Shown: positions 17,301-24,823 of the stretch, one piece after another
How the letters are laid out: each line of letters starts with the position of its first letter
Position numbering within the stretch: position 1 is the stretch's first letter
Origin: Spirosoma validum
Lineage (GTDB): Bacteria; Bacteroidota; Bacteroidia; Cytophagales; Spirosomataceae
Length of the DNA stretch: 64,000 nucleotides
Direction of reading: 5' to 3'
Assembly: GCF_014699035.1 (NCBI RefSeq)
Contig: NZ_JACXAA010000009.1
Span: forward strand, 124,001-188,000
The notes under the pieces: model-generated
The model's database searches: none
Told to the model about the DNA's origin: nothing
What the model saw: only the letters and a program-made list of their open reading frames with translations
Position numbers and translations under genes: made by a program

Positions 17301-18483
17301 TTCACTCGCTAGTCAGGGATATTACGAAGCCGTTGTACCAATACGGCAGCCGGATGAGTCCTGGTTTTCTATTCGTGTACGCAATACCGGACCTGGAATC
17401 GAGCCAGGTGAATTGCCGCTGATCTTCGACCGCTTCTTTCAGCGGTCCGCCGATGCGGTAGCAAATCAGCCAGTTTCTGAAACCGGAGGAACCGGTATTG
17501 GCCTCTCACTCGTGCGGGAGTTGATGATGCTGATGCAAGGTGGCCTGGCGGTTCGAAGTCAGCCCGGTCAGGGAGCGGAGTTTGTCATTCGTTTACGCCA
17601 GACACGTCTGGCTACGCCGGTTTCTGAACTCGTTGAAGACCCGGTTGTTATTCATTCTGACCGAATGGAGGCCATTGAGCCGATCACCGATTTAGCCGAA
17701 GAAAAACCGCTTCTCCTGTTGATAGAAGATAATGAAGACGTAGCCACGTACATCATAACCTGTATTCAAGACGATTACCGGATCATCCGTGCTGACAACG
17801 GACAGACCGGTATTGATTTGGCTTATGAAAACGTACCCGATCTGATTCTGAGCGATGTGATGATGCCCCAGAAAGACGGGTTTCACGTATGCGACGAGTT
17901 GAAAAACGATCAGCGCACGAGCCACATTCCCATTGTATTACTCACGGCCCGAGCCGCCGTGAGCGACCGGATTAGCGGTCTCCGGCGTGGTGCCGATGCG
18001 TATCTGACCAAGCCGTTTCAGCGGGAAGAATTGCAGTTGGTATTAACGAACCTGCTCCAGGCCCGGCATCGGTTGCAGCTCTATTACAGTCAACTGGCGC
18101 TCCAGCTAACGCCCACCAGCCCTTCAGCGGGTGAGACAGATGATTCGCTGGAAGACCAATTTTTGCTCCTGCTCCGCTCGACGCTGGAAACCGAGTTGGC
18201 GAATGCCGATTTATCGATTGACGAACTTTGTCAGCGGCTAGGCATGAGCCGCACGACACTCCACCGGAAGCTGGTAGCCCTGACGGCTATGTCTATTACC
18301 CAGTACATACGAGTCTTTCGGTTGGGTAAAGCCCAGAACTTACTGACCACTACGAATCTGAACATTTCTGAAGTTGCTTACTCGGTCGGCTTCGACGATC
18401 CCAAGTATTTCAGCCGGGTGTTTTCGGAAGAATTTGGCGTTTCGCCCGTTAATTTTCGTCGTTCGGCTCAATTAAAACAATAG
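14353..18483 (+). CDS. hybrid two-component system regulator (HTCS): periplasmic propeller, kinase, receiver, AraC output
   Basis: A one-protein two-component system of about 1,376 residues. Start GTG 14353 yields the signal peptide MKTVRLFIGLLLLGLCNLVRAQ; an ATG at 14275 gives a longer hydrophobic leader and is the alternative. Order: periplasmic Reg_prop beta-propeller repeats (about 25-690), Y_Y_Y domain, transmembrane helix (WFILLVVLALIAGIWGWL), HisKA with His842 in SHEFRTP, HATPase, receiver with phospho-acceptor Asp1168 in LSDVMMP, and AraC HTH from about 1288. HTCS proteins usually sense glycan products, yet no SusC/SusD gene lies nearby; the next gene is a cupin behind a repeat-type operator. 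Confidence 0.93.
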   Translation: MKTVRLFIGLLLLGLCNLVRAQPYVAWVKHYGPENGLAHREVNAIIQDRQGFMWFGTKFGLSRFDGKTFTTFTKEHNGLDFDDIHSIALDATGNLWLMGPNGQSQVTIFNPLTNKATSLDKTFAGQLPSTPLNDLWSLVSSNNGTIFLTNYHTATLVSYHPTSGLHTITLPQFKTLGIFQATAHNTVWAIADEHQLVELTTDGRVLHQFSHGQDIVNWCFGQRNAGIEFFYTVYNPAKGGKHTFYSVDESGHRREWPSALLQSMKRYMGPVCYPVDRSGLLWDGISLRDSTNRTLLSIANQTAGETIENRYFYRDPNGQFWLGTSFGVYQVNLTQNHFHRLIYQENNKGDQVSAIRGIAVLGDQVFANLEKFGLYSVPRQGGLLKKLYTNSVFAYGLAQDGQGKFYAGNGNQLIHYDPSAVDFTAIKLPNASTIWALHPVGPDRWLIGTQTGLMWADTRTRVVKPFTNYNEFTELAQSHILHIAPDRQGSFWICATTGLYMADPTKGVIARYWSGGQGTFHLPADSYQHLYQDTAGTYWLATANAGLIRWDKQYGQYRQFRRSEGLANDNIYAVYPDRRGKLWLSSDYGIMRFDPVHLTTRTYFVQDGITHNEFNRIAHFQDTAGRIYFGGLNGITWFDPRDFETEKPPVSLQMRLISFRQSDRSSNQLIDKTTELAQTHQIVIRPGDQTAVLEFALLNFADAEKNVYAYQFEGLDNAWTRQTESSLRLGNLPYGTYQLLIKGQAANGRWSANTLTIQVDVQRPFYLQAWFILLVVLALIAGIWGWLRWRTWNHQQEQNRLQAEIKQATARIEQDKEVIEQQAYALHQLNETKSRFFANISHEFRTPLTVILGMATEVKQKVTGEQERSVRRASDLIERNGNNLLRLINQILDLSKLEAGEMYLQPIQADLIRFTRYVAESFHTMAALKDIQLHFQTDNKILETDFDRDKLQDILSNLLTNAIKFTPSGGYVYLQVITQKNEDSLASQGYYEAVVPIRQPDESWFSIRVRNTGPGIEPGELPLIFDRFFQRSADAVANQPVSETGGTGIGLSLVRELMMLMQGGLAVRSQPGQGAEFVIRLRQTRLATPVSELVEDPVVIHSDRMEAIEPITDLAEEKPLLLLIEDNEDVATYIITCIQDDYRIIRADNGQTGIDLAYENVPDLILSDVMMPQKDGFHVCDELKNDQRTSHIPIVLLTARAAVSDRISGLRRGADAYLTKPFQREELQLVLTNLLQARHRLQLYYSQLALQLTPTSPSAGETDDSLEDQFLLLLRSTLETELANADLSIDELCQRLGMSRTTLHRKLVALTAMSITQYIRVFRLGKAQNLLTTTNLNISEVAYSVGFDDPKYFSRVFSEEFGVSPVNFRRSAQLKQ

Positions 18484-18538
18484 TCCACCTTTTCGACACA
18501 ATTCTCCACCTAATTCCACAGCTCTTCCTATAGATTTG
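18484..18538 (+). promoter_or_regulatory. candidate AraC/HTCS operator with TAnnTTTG promoter
   Basis: Directly after the HTCS stop, TCCACCT occurs twice exactly 21 bp apart (18484-18490 and 18505-18511), two helical turns. TAGATTTG, a perfect TAnnTTTG box, follows at 18531-18538. The same repeats, spacing and box occur at 20495-20549 behind a decayed regulator copy. This suggests the binding site through which the HTCS activates the cupin gene. The binding itself is inferred. Confidence 0.55.
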
Positions 18539-18633
18539 CAAAGCCGTGTTTAGCCCTCTTTTTGTTCGCAATCAATCGGAGGTGTGATCGGTTTTTAACC
18601 AGTTGAAAACTGGTCAATCAAAATTTTAGCGAT

Positions 18634-19074
18634 ATGTTTCCCGTATATAAAGAGCAGATTACCATTGGCGGTTTACAGTTGAATTTCTTAGTGGATGGCC
18701 AGGATACCGAGGGTAGTCTGGTTATGTTTGAAATGTTTGTACCGCCTAATGCTAAAGTACCAGCTCCCCACTTTCACGTAGAAGTCGATGAAACGCTCTA
18801 TGTCCTGGAAGGAAAGTTGACTATGCTGTACAATACAGAAACCCGCCAGTTAAATCCGGGTGATACGTTATTTATTAAGCGCGGCCTTATTCATGGATTT
18901 ACCAATGAGCATACCCAAACTGCGCGCGTTCTTTGTGCGTTGTCTCCGGCCAGCATCGGTCCAGCTTACTTTCGCGAACTGGCAGTCGTGATTAATGCTG
19001 GTGGCCCGCCTGATCGGCATCAGATTTTGTCCATCATGAAACAGTATGGTCTGGAGCCAATACAAGCTAACTGA
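18634..19074 (+). CDS. cupin-domain protein
   Basis: A 146-residue single-domain cupin. The first metal motif is PHFHVEVDETLYVLEG (H, H, E ligands, residues 48-63) and the second contains the histidine of LIHGFTNE. The C-terminus is helical. Such proteins include quercetin-dioxygenase-like enzymes and metal-dependent isomerases; the substrate is unknown. It lies behind the candidate HTCS operator, so it is the most likely target of that regulator. A leader of about 90 bases would separate promoter and ATG. Confidence 0.85.
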   Translation: MFPVYKEQITIGGLQLNFLVDGQDTEGSLVMFEMFVPPNAKVPAPHFHVEVDETLYVLEGKLTMLYNTETRQLNPGDTLFIKRGLIHGFTNEHTQTARVLCALSPASIGPAYFRELAVVINAGGPPDRHQILSIMKQYGLEPIQAN

Positions 19075-19197
19075 TCAATCCAGTTAATGGGATGAATACC
19101 CATTGATTGTAGAGAGCTATAACAGAATCGGGTTATACGACCCTGATTGTTTGTCAGCTATTTCGACCTATCAAAAGCAATTAACAATTTCATTACC

Positions 19198-19611
19198 ATG
19201 AGTCTGGAAGAAAACAAACAGTTTATGAATTCCTTTATTGAAGAAGTCATAAACAAGAAAAATTTGGCGGCAGCGGACAAGCTGGTAGCCGAAGATTTTA
19301 TTGAACATCTGCCCTTTCCTGGTCAGGGGCCTGGACGGGAAGGGTTGAAATTTGCCCTCAATTCCATGTTTATCGGATTTCCCGACATGAACTGGACGGT
19401 GCACGAGCAAATTGCCGAAGGGGAAAGGGTGGTTACCCGATTTAGCTGGACGGGTACCCACCAAGGAGATTTTATGGGTATACCGGCCACGAATAAACGA
19501 GTTGACGTGTGGGGCGTAGTGATCGATGTGGTTAGAGACAACTTATTTTCTGAAAGCCGGATTATCATGGACACAATTGGCCTTTTGCAACAAGTAGGCG
19601 TGATGGCTTAG
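19198..19611 (+). CDS. SnoaL-like ester cyclase/NTF2-fold protein
   Basis: A 137-residue protein of the SnoaL-like polyketide-cyclase/ester-cyclase family. Visible marks are AADKLVAEDFIEHLP, FPDMNWTVHEQIAEGERVVTRFSWTGTH and GIPATNKRVDVWG. Start 19198 (MSLEENKQ) is preferred over an in-frame start at 19147 that adds unmatched residues. The fold is a small alpha+beta cone with a pocket; many members have no known substrate. It probably shares the cupin transcript, which ends 123 bp upstream. Confidence 0.85.
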   Translation: MSLEENKQFMNSFIEEVINKKNLAAADKLVAEDFIEHLPFPGQGPGREGLKFALNSMFIGFPDMNWTVHEQIAEGERVVTRFSWTGTHQGDFMGIPATNKRVDVWGVVIDVVRDNLFSESRIIMDTIGLLQQVGVMA

Positions 19612-19642
19612 ACGTATAAATACTGCGGGTGAAAGCAATACA

Positions 19643-19683
19643 GCCAGCAGACTGTTAAATTTAGTTTTCAACAGCCTGCTGGC
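19643..19683 (+). terminator. stem-loop terminator candidate
   Basis: GCCAGCAGACTGTT (19643-19656) pairs with AACAGCCTGCTGGC (19670-19683) with one mismatch; loop 13 bases. It lies shortly after the SnoaL-like gene. There is no strong U-tract. Confidence 0.55.
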
Positions 19684-20029
19684 CCATTGTTAGTCTTGTA
19701 TTAGTTCGATTCAAGCGTACTTTTATGCCTATCCATTTGGTGGGAGCGGTCCTTTAGCGTGATGGGTTAGCTAACTTAGCAAAACCTAGTATCGCATAGC
19801 CTTAACAGCACAGGCGGTATGGTAGTGATTCGAGCAGAAAAATAGTAATACCGTTCCAGGTTAACTTTACCTTCTCTGTTACCTGACTAAAATTCATTTT
19901 AATGTCCGAAAGATTTCCGGACAAGACATCGTTGTTTTAGGCGTCTATAGGCTGTCAAACAGTACCAACTTCTAGCTATTCTACCCTACTACTCCGAAAG
20001 TGTTTACGCACCCCAAACCTCAGTTAACC
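19684..20029. other. non-coding stretch upstream of a regulator remnant
   Basis: No supported gene. A short palindrome TGTCCGAAAGATTTCCGGACA lies near 19903-19923. Similarity to the intact HTCS gene begins only near 20030, so this may be decayed or unrelated DNA. Confidence 0.4.
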
Positions 20030-20494
20030 TACCTTACTAAATCCTTTCAGCGGGAAGAGTGAAGGTGGTTCTTCGTGATTTGCTTCAGTCAAGACGGAAT
20101 CCACAGATTCATTATAGCCAGCTTTCCCTTCAAATAAATCGATCCGAGCTGTGAATCGCTGGAAGATCAGTTTCTGCACAGATTAAGGCTGGTACTGGAG
20201 CCGCAATTAAACAACGCCCATTTCTCCATTAACGAAATTTGTCAGCAGATGGGCATGAGCCGGACTACGCTTTATCGAAAAATGATGGCCCTTACGGGCT
20301 TATCGATTACTCACTACGTTCGGTCGCTCCGATTGGAGAAAGCCAGAGGGTTGCTTCTATCGACACGGTTCAACATTTCCGAAGTTGCCAATTGGGTAGG
20401 CTTTAAGGACCCCAGGTATTTTAGCCGGGTTTTTGCGGACGAATTTGGTATTTCGCCCACTAATTTCCGCCTGTTGGCCCAGACGGAACAATAG
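20030..20494 (+). pseudogene. decayed 3' end of a second HTCS regulator (receiver tail and AraC domain)
   Basis: From 20030 the translation follows the intact HTCS (YLTKSFQREE, then VKVVLRDLLQ, HYSQLSLQ, SLEDQFLHRLRLVLEPQL). Two frameshifts are visible: one at 20059-20062, best explained by loss of one T in GAGTTGAAG, and one near 20149. The AraC helix-turn-helix (MGMSRTTLYRKMMALTGLS to the end) stays open from 20249. The upstream kinase and sensor are absent. It is a truncated paralogue, not a working regulator, although the HTH could in principle be translated from the ATG at 20249. Confidence 0.85.
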
Positions 20495-20549
20495 TCCACC
20501 TTTTCGGCACAATTCTCCACCTCATTTGGTAGCCCTTCCTGTAGACTTG
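20495..20549 (+). promoter_or_regulatory. second copy of the TCCACCT-repeat operator and promoter-like box
   Basis: TCCACCT occurs at 20495-20501 and 20516-20522, again 21 bp apart, and TAGACTTG lies at 20542-20549, at the same distance as in the block at 18484-18538. About 65 bp of the 3' flank is conserved between copies. No target gene follows: the next gene (tetR) points the other way. It may be a leftover operator or may titrate the regulator. Confidence 0.5.
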
Positions 20550-20787
20550 CAGAGTTATTTGACACCAGAAAATAGGTCTGCAACGAACGTAGTGGCTGGA
20601 AGCTATACTGGCAAAGCAAGCTTTCGCAAGGCCTATTTTTAGTGACTATGACCAGGCAAGATCGAATACTAGACTTTCTTATTAAAGCTTGTCGGTTGAT
20701 GTGTACAGGAAAAAGGACAGTTTAACCTTCATACCTTATGATAAAACGAAGCGTATACGTGGCTTGAAAAGAGGGTTAGTTTGGCGG

Positions 20788-21399
20788 CTATGCTCTATCC
20801 AGTTCCATACCTTTCAGGATCATCTCCAGCGCCCAGCTCAACAGCTTATTGGATTCTTCGTTCGTCAATCCATTTACGTCTTTGTTGGCAATCATCGGTT
20901 CGATTCCCGACAAGGCTGAGATGATCTGTTTAAGCCGGTCATAGTTTTGGACGCCAATCCGTTGTGTATGAGGTTGCATTACGGCTTCCAGGACAGCCGG
21001 TCGTCTGGCTCCTCTGAGCTGCGCTGACTGTCCCTTTTTTACGGATTCGTTTAATACCACACTCAGATACTTCCTGAAAGCCAGCTCATGAATCTCCGCA
21101 TGCTTATTAAAATAGTCCTGCACATAAAGAAGAGACTCAGACAGAGTCATACCCTTTATGTCTGCTAAAAAATCATCCGGTTGCTTGACCCGGAACGCCA
21201 GCGCTGCTTCGGCACACAGCAAATCGATGGTGGAATAATAGCGGTAAATCGTTGCCCTGGATATACCCATCGCCTGAGCGACATCTTCCAGCGAAAACAG
21301 GGCCTTTGTTTCCAGGAGTTTCTGGGCTGTATCCAGAATCTTGTGGCGCGTTTCGAGCTTCTGGTTGATCCGGCCGGTCGTCAATTGTTCATTTTTCAT
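20788..21399 (-). CDS. TetR/AcrR-family transcriptional regulator
   Basis: A 203-residue repressor-type protein. The N-terminal HTH reads ILDTAQKLLETKALFSLEDV and continues AQAMGISRATIYRYYSTIDLL (residues about 20-62), a classic TetR motif. The C-terminal ligand domain is variable. It is divergent from a cupin gene, with 86 bp between them that hold two related palindromes. It probably represses both itself and the cupin gene; the inducer is unknown. Confidence 0.9.
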   Translation of the reverse strand: MKNEQLTTGRINQKLETRHKILDTAQKLLETKALFSLEDVAQAMGISRATIYRYYSTIDLLCAEAALAFRVKQPDDFLADIKGMTLSESLLYVQDYFNKHAEIHELAFRKYLSVVLNESVKKGQSAQLRGARRPAVLEAVMQPHTQRIGVQNYDRLKQIISALSGIEPMIANKDVNGLTNEESNKLLSWALEMILKGMELDRA

Positions 21400-21468
21400 G
21401 AGACAAATATCTCATAAAATTTGCAAAGTCCATAATTGTCCATTTACATTTGTGAGACAGTTGTCTTA
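21398..21468. promoter_or_regulatory. TetR operators and cupin promoter
   Basis: ATGAGA-N6-TCTCAT is a perfect palindrome at 21398-21415 that overlaps the tetR start codon. TGAGACA-GT-TGTCTTA (21453-21468) is a second with one mismatch; both share GAGACA. TACATTTG, a perfect TAnnTTTG box, lies at 21445-21452, so the second palindrome covers the predicted cupin start site. This layout fits repression of both genes. Confidence 0.6.
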
Positions 21469-21485
21469 TAAACTTCGTATCAATC

Positions 21486-21917
21486 ATGAATAAAGAATTA
21501 CTATGCCTTGGGCACAAAATCAGTGTACATCAGCCATTGGGCAATTTTGATCTGGTGGAAGGGACAACCCCGCCCAACGTGCCCGGCCCGCCACCGCATT
21601 ACCATACCGGCTATAATGAGCTTTTCCTGGTGCTGGAGGGGAAAATGGAATTCATGAAGGATGGTAAGCTGACCACCGTTGAAACGGGTGAATCCATCGA
21701 TCTACCGCCCAATACGTTGCACACGTTTAAGAATGCGGGTGATACGCCTTGTCGGTGGCTGAATATTCATAGTCCCAAAGGGTTTCTGTCATTTTTCGAA
21801 GAATTCGGTATAAACGCCCAGGAGGGAAATGCCTTTGAAAAATCAGTTGACAGCGCGGTCATTAATAAGGTGATCCAAAAAGCTACCAGCTACGATATGC
21901 ATATTGTCATGCCGTAG
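21486..21917 (+). CDS. cupin-domain protein
   Basis: A 143-residue cupin with PHYHTGYNELFLVLEG (residues 37-52) as the metal-binding motif and NTLHTFKNAG as the second histidine motif. The C-terminal 40 residues are helical. It is not closely similar to the cupin at 18634. It is controlled by the divergent TetR gene, judging by the palindromes in between. The reaction is unknown. Confidence 0.85.
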   Translation: MNKELLCLGHKISVHQPLGNFDLVEGTTPPNVPGPPPHYHTGYNELFLVLEGKMEFMKDGKLTTVETGESIDLPPNTLHTFKNAGDTPCRWLNIHSPKGFLSFFEEFGINAQEGNAFEKSVDSAVINKVIQKATSYDMHIVMP

Positions 21918-22055
21918 CTGTTCATTCCTTCCTCCACCAAAGACATATTTTCTCCTAAAGCCTCTGTATTATCTGCGATCAGATTAGTGCGCTTTCTGAT
22001 AGGTTACCTGGGCGGCAGGCTTCGAAGAACTTATCTCTGTTACGTTAATTCGACA

Positions 22056-23273
22056 ATGAAACTTTCCTCTTTTACTATTCAAGTTTTTGCCTTACCGCTG
22101 GTCGGCTTTACGCTGCAAGCCTGCCTACTCAGGGACCACCTGACACCGCTTGAGCCCCGAACTCAACTCCAGCAACTCGCCGATAGCGTTTATCGGCAGA
22201 TGAAAGCGGAATGGGGCGTCGACAAAGGGGGCGTTTTAATCCGGGTGGCCAATCCAGCCGGTTCGTATCTGGTTTCCAGCAACATCGACCCCGCCGTGCA
22301 GGAGAATTCTCATTTTCGCATCGCCAGTATAACCAAGACCTTCACGGCGGCTTCCATCATGCGCCTGTATCAGGAAGGTCTTATTTCGCTCGATGTGCCG
22401 ATTTCGACGTATCTGCCCGATTCGCCGGACTTCGATGTACCCTACAAAAACCAGATTACCATCCGGCAATTGCTCCAGCATCGGGGGGGTGTCTTTGACG
22501 TAACGAATCAGGATATTCCGACAACCGTTAATCAACCTTACGCGGGTAAGCGCTACTTCAGTTACGTTATGGAAGACCTCAACCAGCCCACCCATACCTT
22601 TACCCTCAATGAAATGATCGGCGTGGCTGCTCGCAACAAATTGTCCAATTCCGCTCCGGGTGTTGAGTTTCACTACTCCAATACAGGTTACCATTTGATG
22701 GCAAAAATTGTTGAGCAGATTTCGAAGATGTCCTATAGTGAGTACATCACCAAGACCTTCTTTCAACCGTTAGGCCTCACCAACACCTACAGCGTCTATC
22801 TGGGAACAGACACACGAATGAAAGAACCCTATCTTAAATCCTATCTCTATGTACCTGGTCAGAAGGCTCAGGAAACCTCGTATGATAATATGTCGGTCCT
22901 GGTATCTGATGGAAACGTGGTTTCAACACCAGCCGACATATCAACCTGGATCGAAAAGCTGCTGACCGGTCAGGCGGGTATTTCGCTGGAGAATATAGCC
23001 AAAATGAAAGAAATGCAAGTGGCGGATGCCGATCACGGGGTGTACGGATTAGGCCTTACGTATAATGAGGGTATTGGCTTTGGTCATGATGGGGCTCATC
23101 TAAGCTACATCTCTACACTGCGCTACAACCCGGTAACCAAAACGACCGTTCTGGCGGTGGCTACTATTTTCAAAATCAATACTACCCCGGAATCATCCAG
23201 AGAGGACTTTTTGAAATTGGCTTTTGGTATGCAAAAAACAGCTCTGGCGGCTAGCCAGCTTATAAACCGTTAA
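22056..23273 (+). CDS. serine hydrolase, class C beta-lactamase/DD-peptidase family, lipoprotein
   Basis: A 405-residue protein. Start 22056 gives MKLSSFTIQVFALPLVGFTLQACLL with a lipobox at C23; the longer frame from 21987 adds an unmatched prefix. The catalytic S91-x-x-K94 is in ASITKTF, the Tyr motif is YSNTGYH, and the third motif is probably HDG in GFGHDGAHLSY. The family includes DD-peptidases, esterases and beta-lactamases, so the substrate is open. It is probably anchored to a membrane. A paralogue follows 64 bp downstream. Confidence 0.87.
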   Translation: MKLSSFTIQVFALPLVGFTLQACLLRDHLTPLEPRTQLQQLADSVYRQMKAEWGVDKGGVLIRVANPAGSYLVSSNIDPAVQENSHFRIASITKTFTAASIMRLYQEGLISLDVPISTYLPDSPDFDVPYKNQITIRQLLQHRGGVFDVTNQDIPTTVNQPYAGKRYFSYVMEDLNQPTHTFTLNEMIGVAARNKLSNSAPGVEFHYSNTGYHLMAKIVEQISKMSYSEYITKTFFQPLGLTNTYSVYLGTDTRMKEPYLKSYLYVPGQKAQETSYDNMSVLVSDGNVVSTPADISTWIEKLLTGQAGISLENIAKMKEMQVADADHGVYGLGLTYNEGIGFGHDGAHLSYISTLRYNPVTKTTVLAVATIFKINTTPESSREDFLKLAFGMQKTALAASQLINR

Positions 23274-23337
23274 TGCGTGCTGAGCCTATAACCTGCTGTT
23301 GCACTGTTTATTATACACCATATACTTCAATTATACT

Positions 23338-24639
23338 GTGAAAACCTTCTCTTTTACCCAACAAAATAGGGTGATTGCTCAATCGCTGCGTTCGACCCTT
23401 GTCAACAGCAGCCAACTCCTAAGACGGGCTGGCCTGATCGGATCACTAACCCCTTTTCTGTTCGGCTGCTCGTCCGTGATCCACGATCATCCTCCACTAC
23501 TGGGCTCTCAGTTAACGGTGCAGCAAGCCGTTGACAAAATTCGTCTAGGTCTGGAAGACAGTCTGCGTCACCCGGTACCTTCACTGAATGTGCTGATTCA
23601 GACGCCCAACACCAGAGTGTTTGCCTCGTCGGTGCCCGGCGGTCAATCGCCTGTTCGCGAAACAGACCATTTCCGGTTCGCCAGCATCACCAAGCATTTC
23701 ACGGCCACCGCCATGCTGAACATGCACGAAGACGGATGGGTCAATTATAAAGCGAAAATCACCGACCTGATTCCGGGTACGCAAACGCCATATGTGCCCA
23801 ACACATCGGACTGGGATTTCCCATATAAAAATCAGATTACTATTGAGCAACTTCTGCAACATCGGGCGGGCGTTTTTGACGTGGATAATGATTCGGTGCC
23901 AGGCTACAACAGACAATCCTATACCGAGTATACCCAACTGGCTGATCCGACTCACCAGTTCACCACGGAGGAAATGGTACGTCAGCTGATCGTTCATAAA
24001 CTTTCCTATTTCGCACCCGGCACCGCCTATCATTACAGCAACACAGGCTATTCCATACTGGGCAAGATTATCGCGCGGGTATATTCGATCAAAAGTGGTA
24101 GCGAAAAAACCTACCAGGACTACATGCGGGACTATATCGTCGGGGCCACGGCCACGGTGCCGCTGCTTAGCATTCATTTTCCCGGTCGAGCCGATGATAC
24201 CGTCTTACCGATCCCTCGGGTAGAAGGGCTTGAATTGCTGCCGGGTAACGTACAGAAACGATACGGTGATTACAACATGAGTGCGCAGGTTGGCGAAGGC
24301 AACGGCTACGGGACCATGGCTGATCTGCACACCTACATCCGCTCGCTGATGAAAGGCCAGAATGTGTTGATGCCCGAAACGGTAAAGCGCATGCAGCTGG
24401 ACGATTTAGGCGGCTCCTTCCGGGCCAATCTGGGGTATGAAAAAAATGGCGCGCGTATCGGCAACATCGCCGTGATTGCCTATGATCCGCTGACGGATGT
24501 GTCGGTGGTGGCGTATCTACCCTTATGGGATTTAACTGAAGGAAAAGACGGTGAGATTTCATTTGGCAAATGCATCAATGCGCTCTACGACGCAGCTTAT
24601 GCCGCCCGATCCGCTCTGGGCTATCCCGGCAAACCCTAA
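23338..24639 (+). CDS. second serine hydrolase of the class C beta-lactamase family
   Basis: A paralogue of the preceding gene, about 433 residues. Start GTG 23338 (MKTFSFTQQ) is preferred over ATG 23299 because it parallels the paralogue's MKLSSFT opening. A hydrophobic stretch ends in LFGC44, a likely lipobox. The active-site S116-x-x-K119 is in FASITKHF and the Tyr motif is YSNTGYS. The third motif is degenerate (YEKNGARIGNI) and lacks the HxG of the first copy. It probably differs in substrate or has weak activity. Confidence 0.82.
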   Translation: MKTFSFTQQNRVIAQSLRSTLVNSSQLLRRAGLIGSLTPFLFGCSSVIHDHPPLLGSQLTVQQAVDKIRLGLEDSLRHPVPSLNVLIQTPNTRVFASSVPGGQSPVRETDHFRFASITKHFTATAMLNMHEDGWVNYKAKITDLIPGTQTPYVPNTSDWDFPYKNQITIEQLLQHRAGVFDVDNDSVPGYNRQSYTEYTQLADPTHQFTTEEMVRQLIVHKLSYFAPGTAYHYSNTGYSILGKIIARVYSIKSGSEKTYQDYMRDYIVGATATVPLLSIHFPGRADDTVLPIPRVEGLELLPGNVQKRYGDYNMSAQVGEGNGYGTMADLHTYIRSLMKGQNVLMPETVKRMQLDDLGGSFRANLGYEKNGARIGNIAVIAYDPLTDVSVVAYLPLWDLTEGKDGEISFGKCINALYDAAYAARSALGYPGKP

Positions 24640-24823
24640 CGAAGAACGAATCATCCGCCAGGCATCACCTAACCAATCCGGTAAAATTTCACACCGGATT
24701 GACGCCTTCGTTTTGTCGATCACAGACGATGCTCCCCATAATCAAGAGGACGTAGCGTGAAACGGATACGAGCCTTGCCAGACGAATTTACTTTTTAACA
24801 ACCTACATCGAACAACGATTACC

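Noticed and set aside
20897..20910. A GGTTCGATTCCCGA stretch resembling a tRNA T-arm
   Set aside because: It lies inside the TetR coding region and has no matching acceptor stem, D-arm or anticodon arm around it.
22236..22766. A 176-codon minus-strand frame
   Set aside because: It is antisense to the first serine hydrolase, whose catalytic motifs are intact; no start context or domain is visible.
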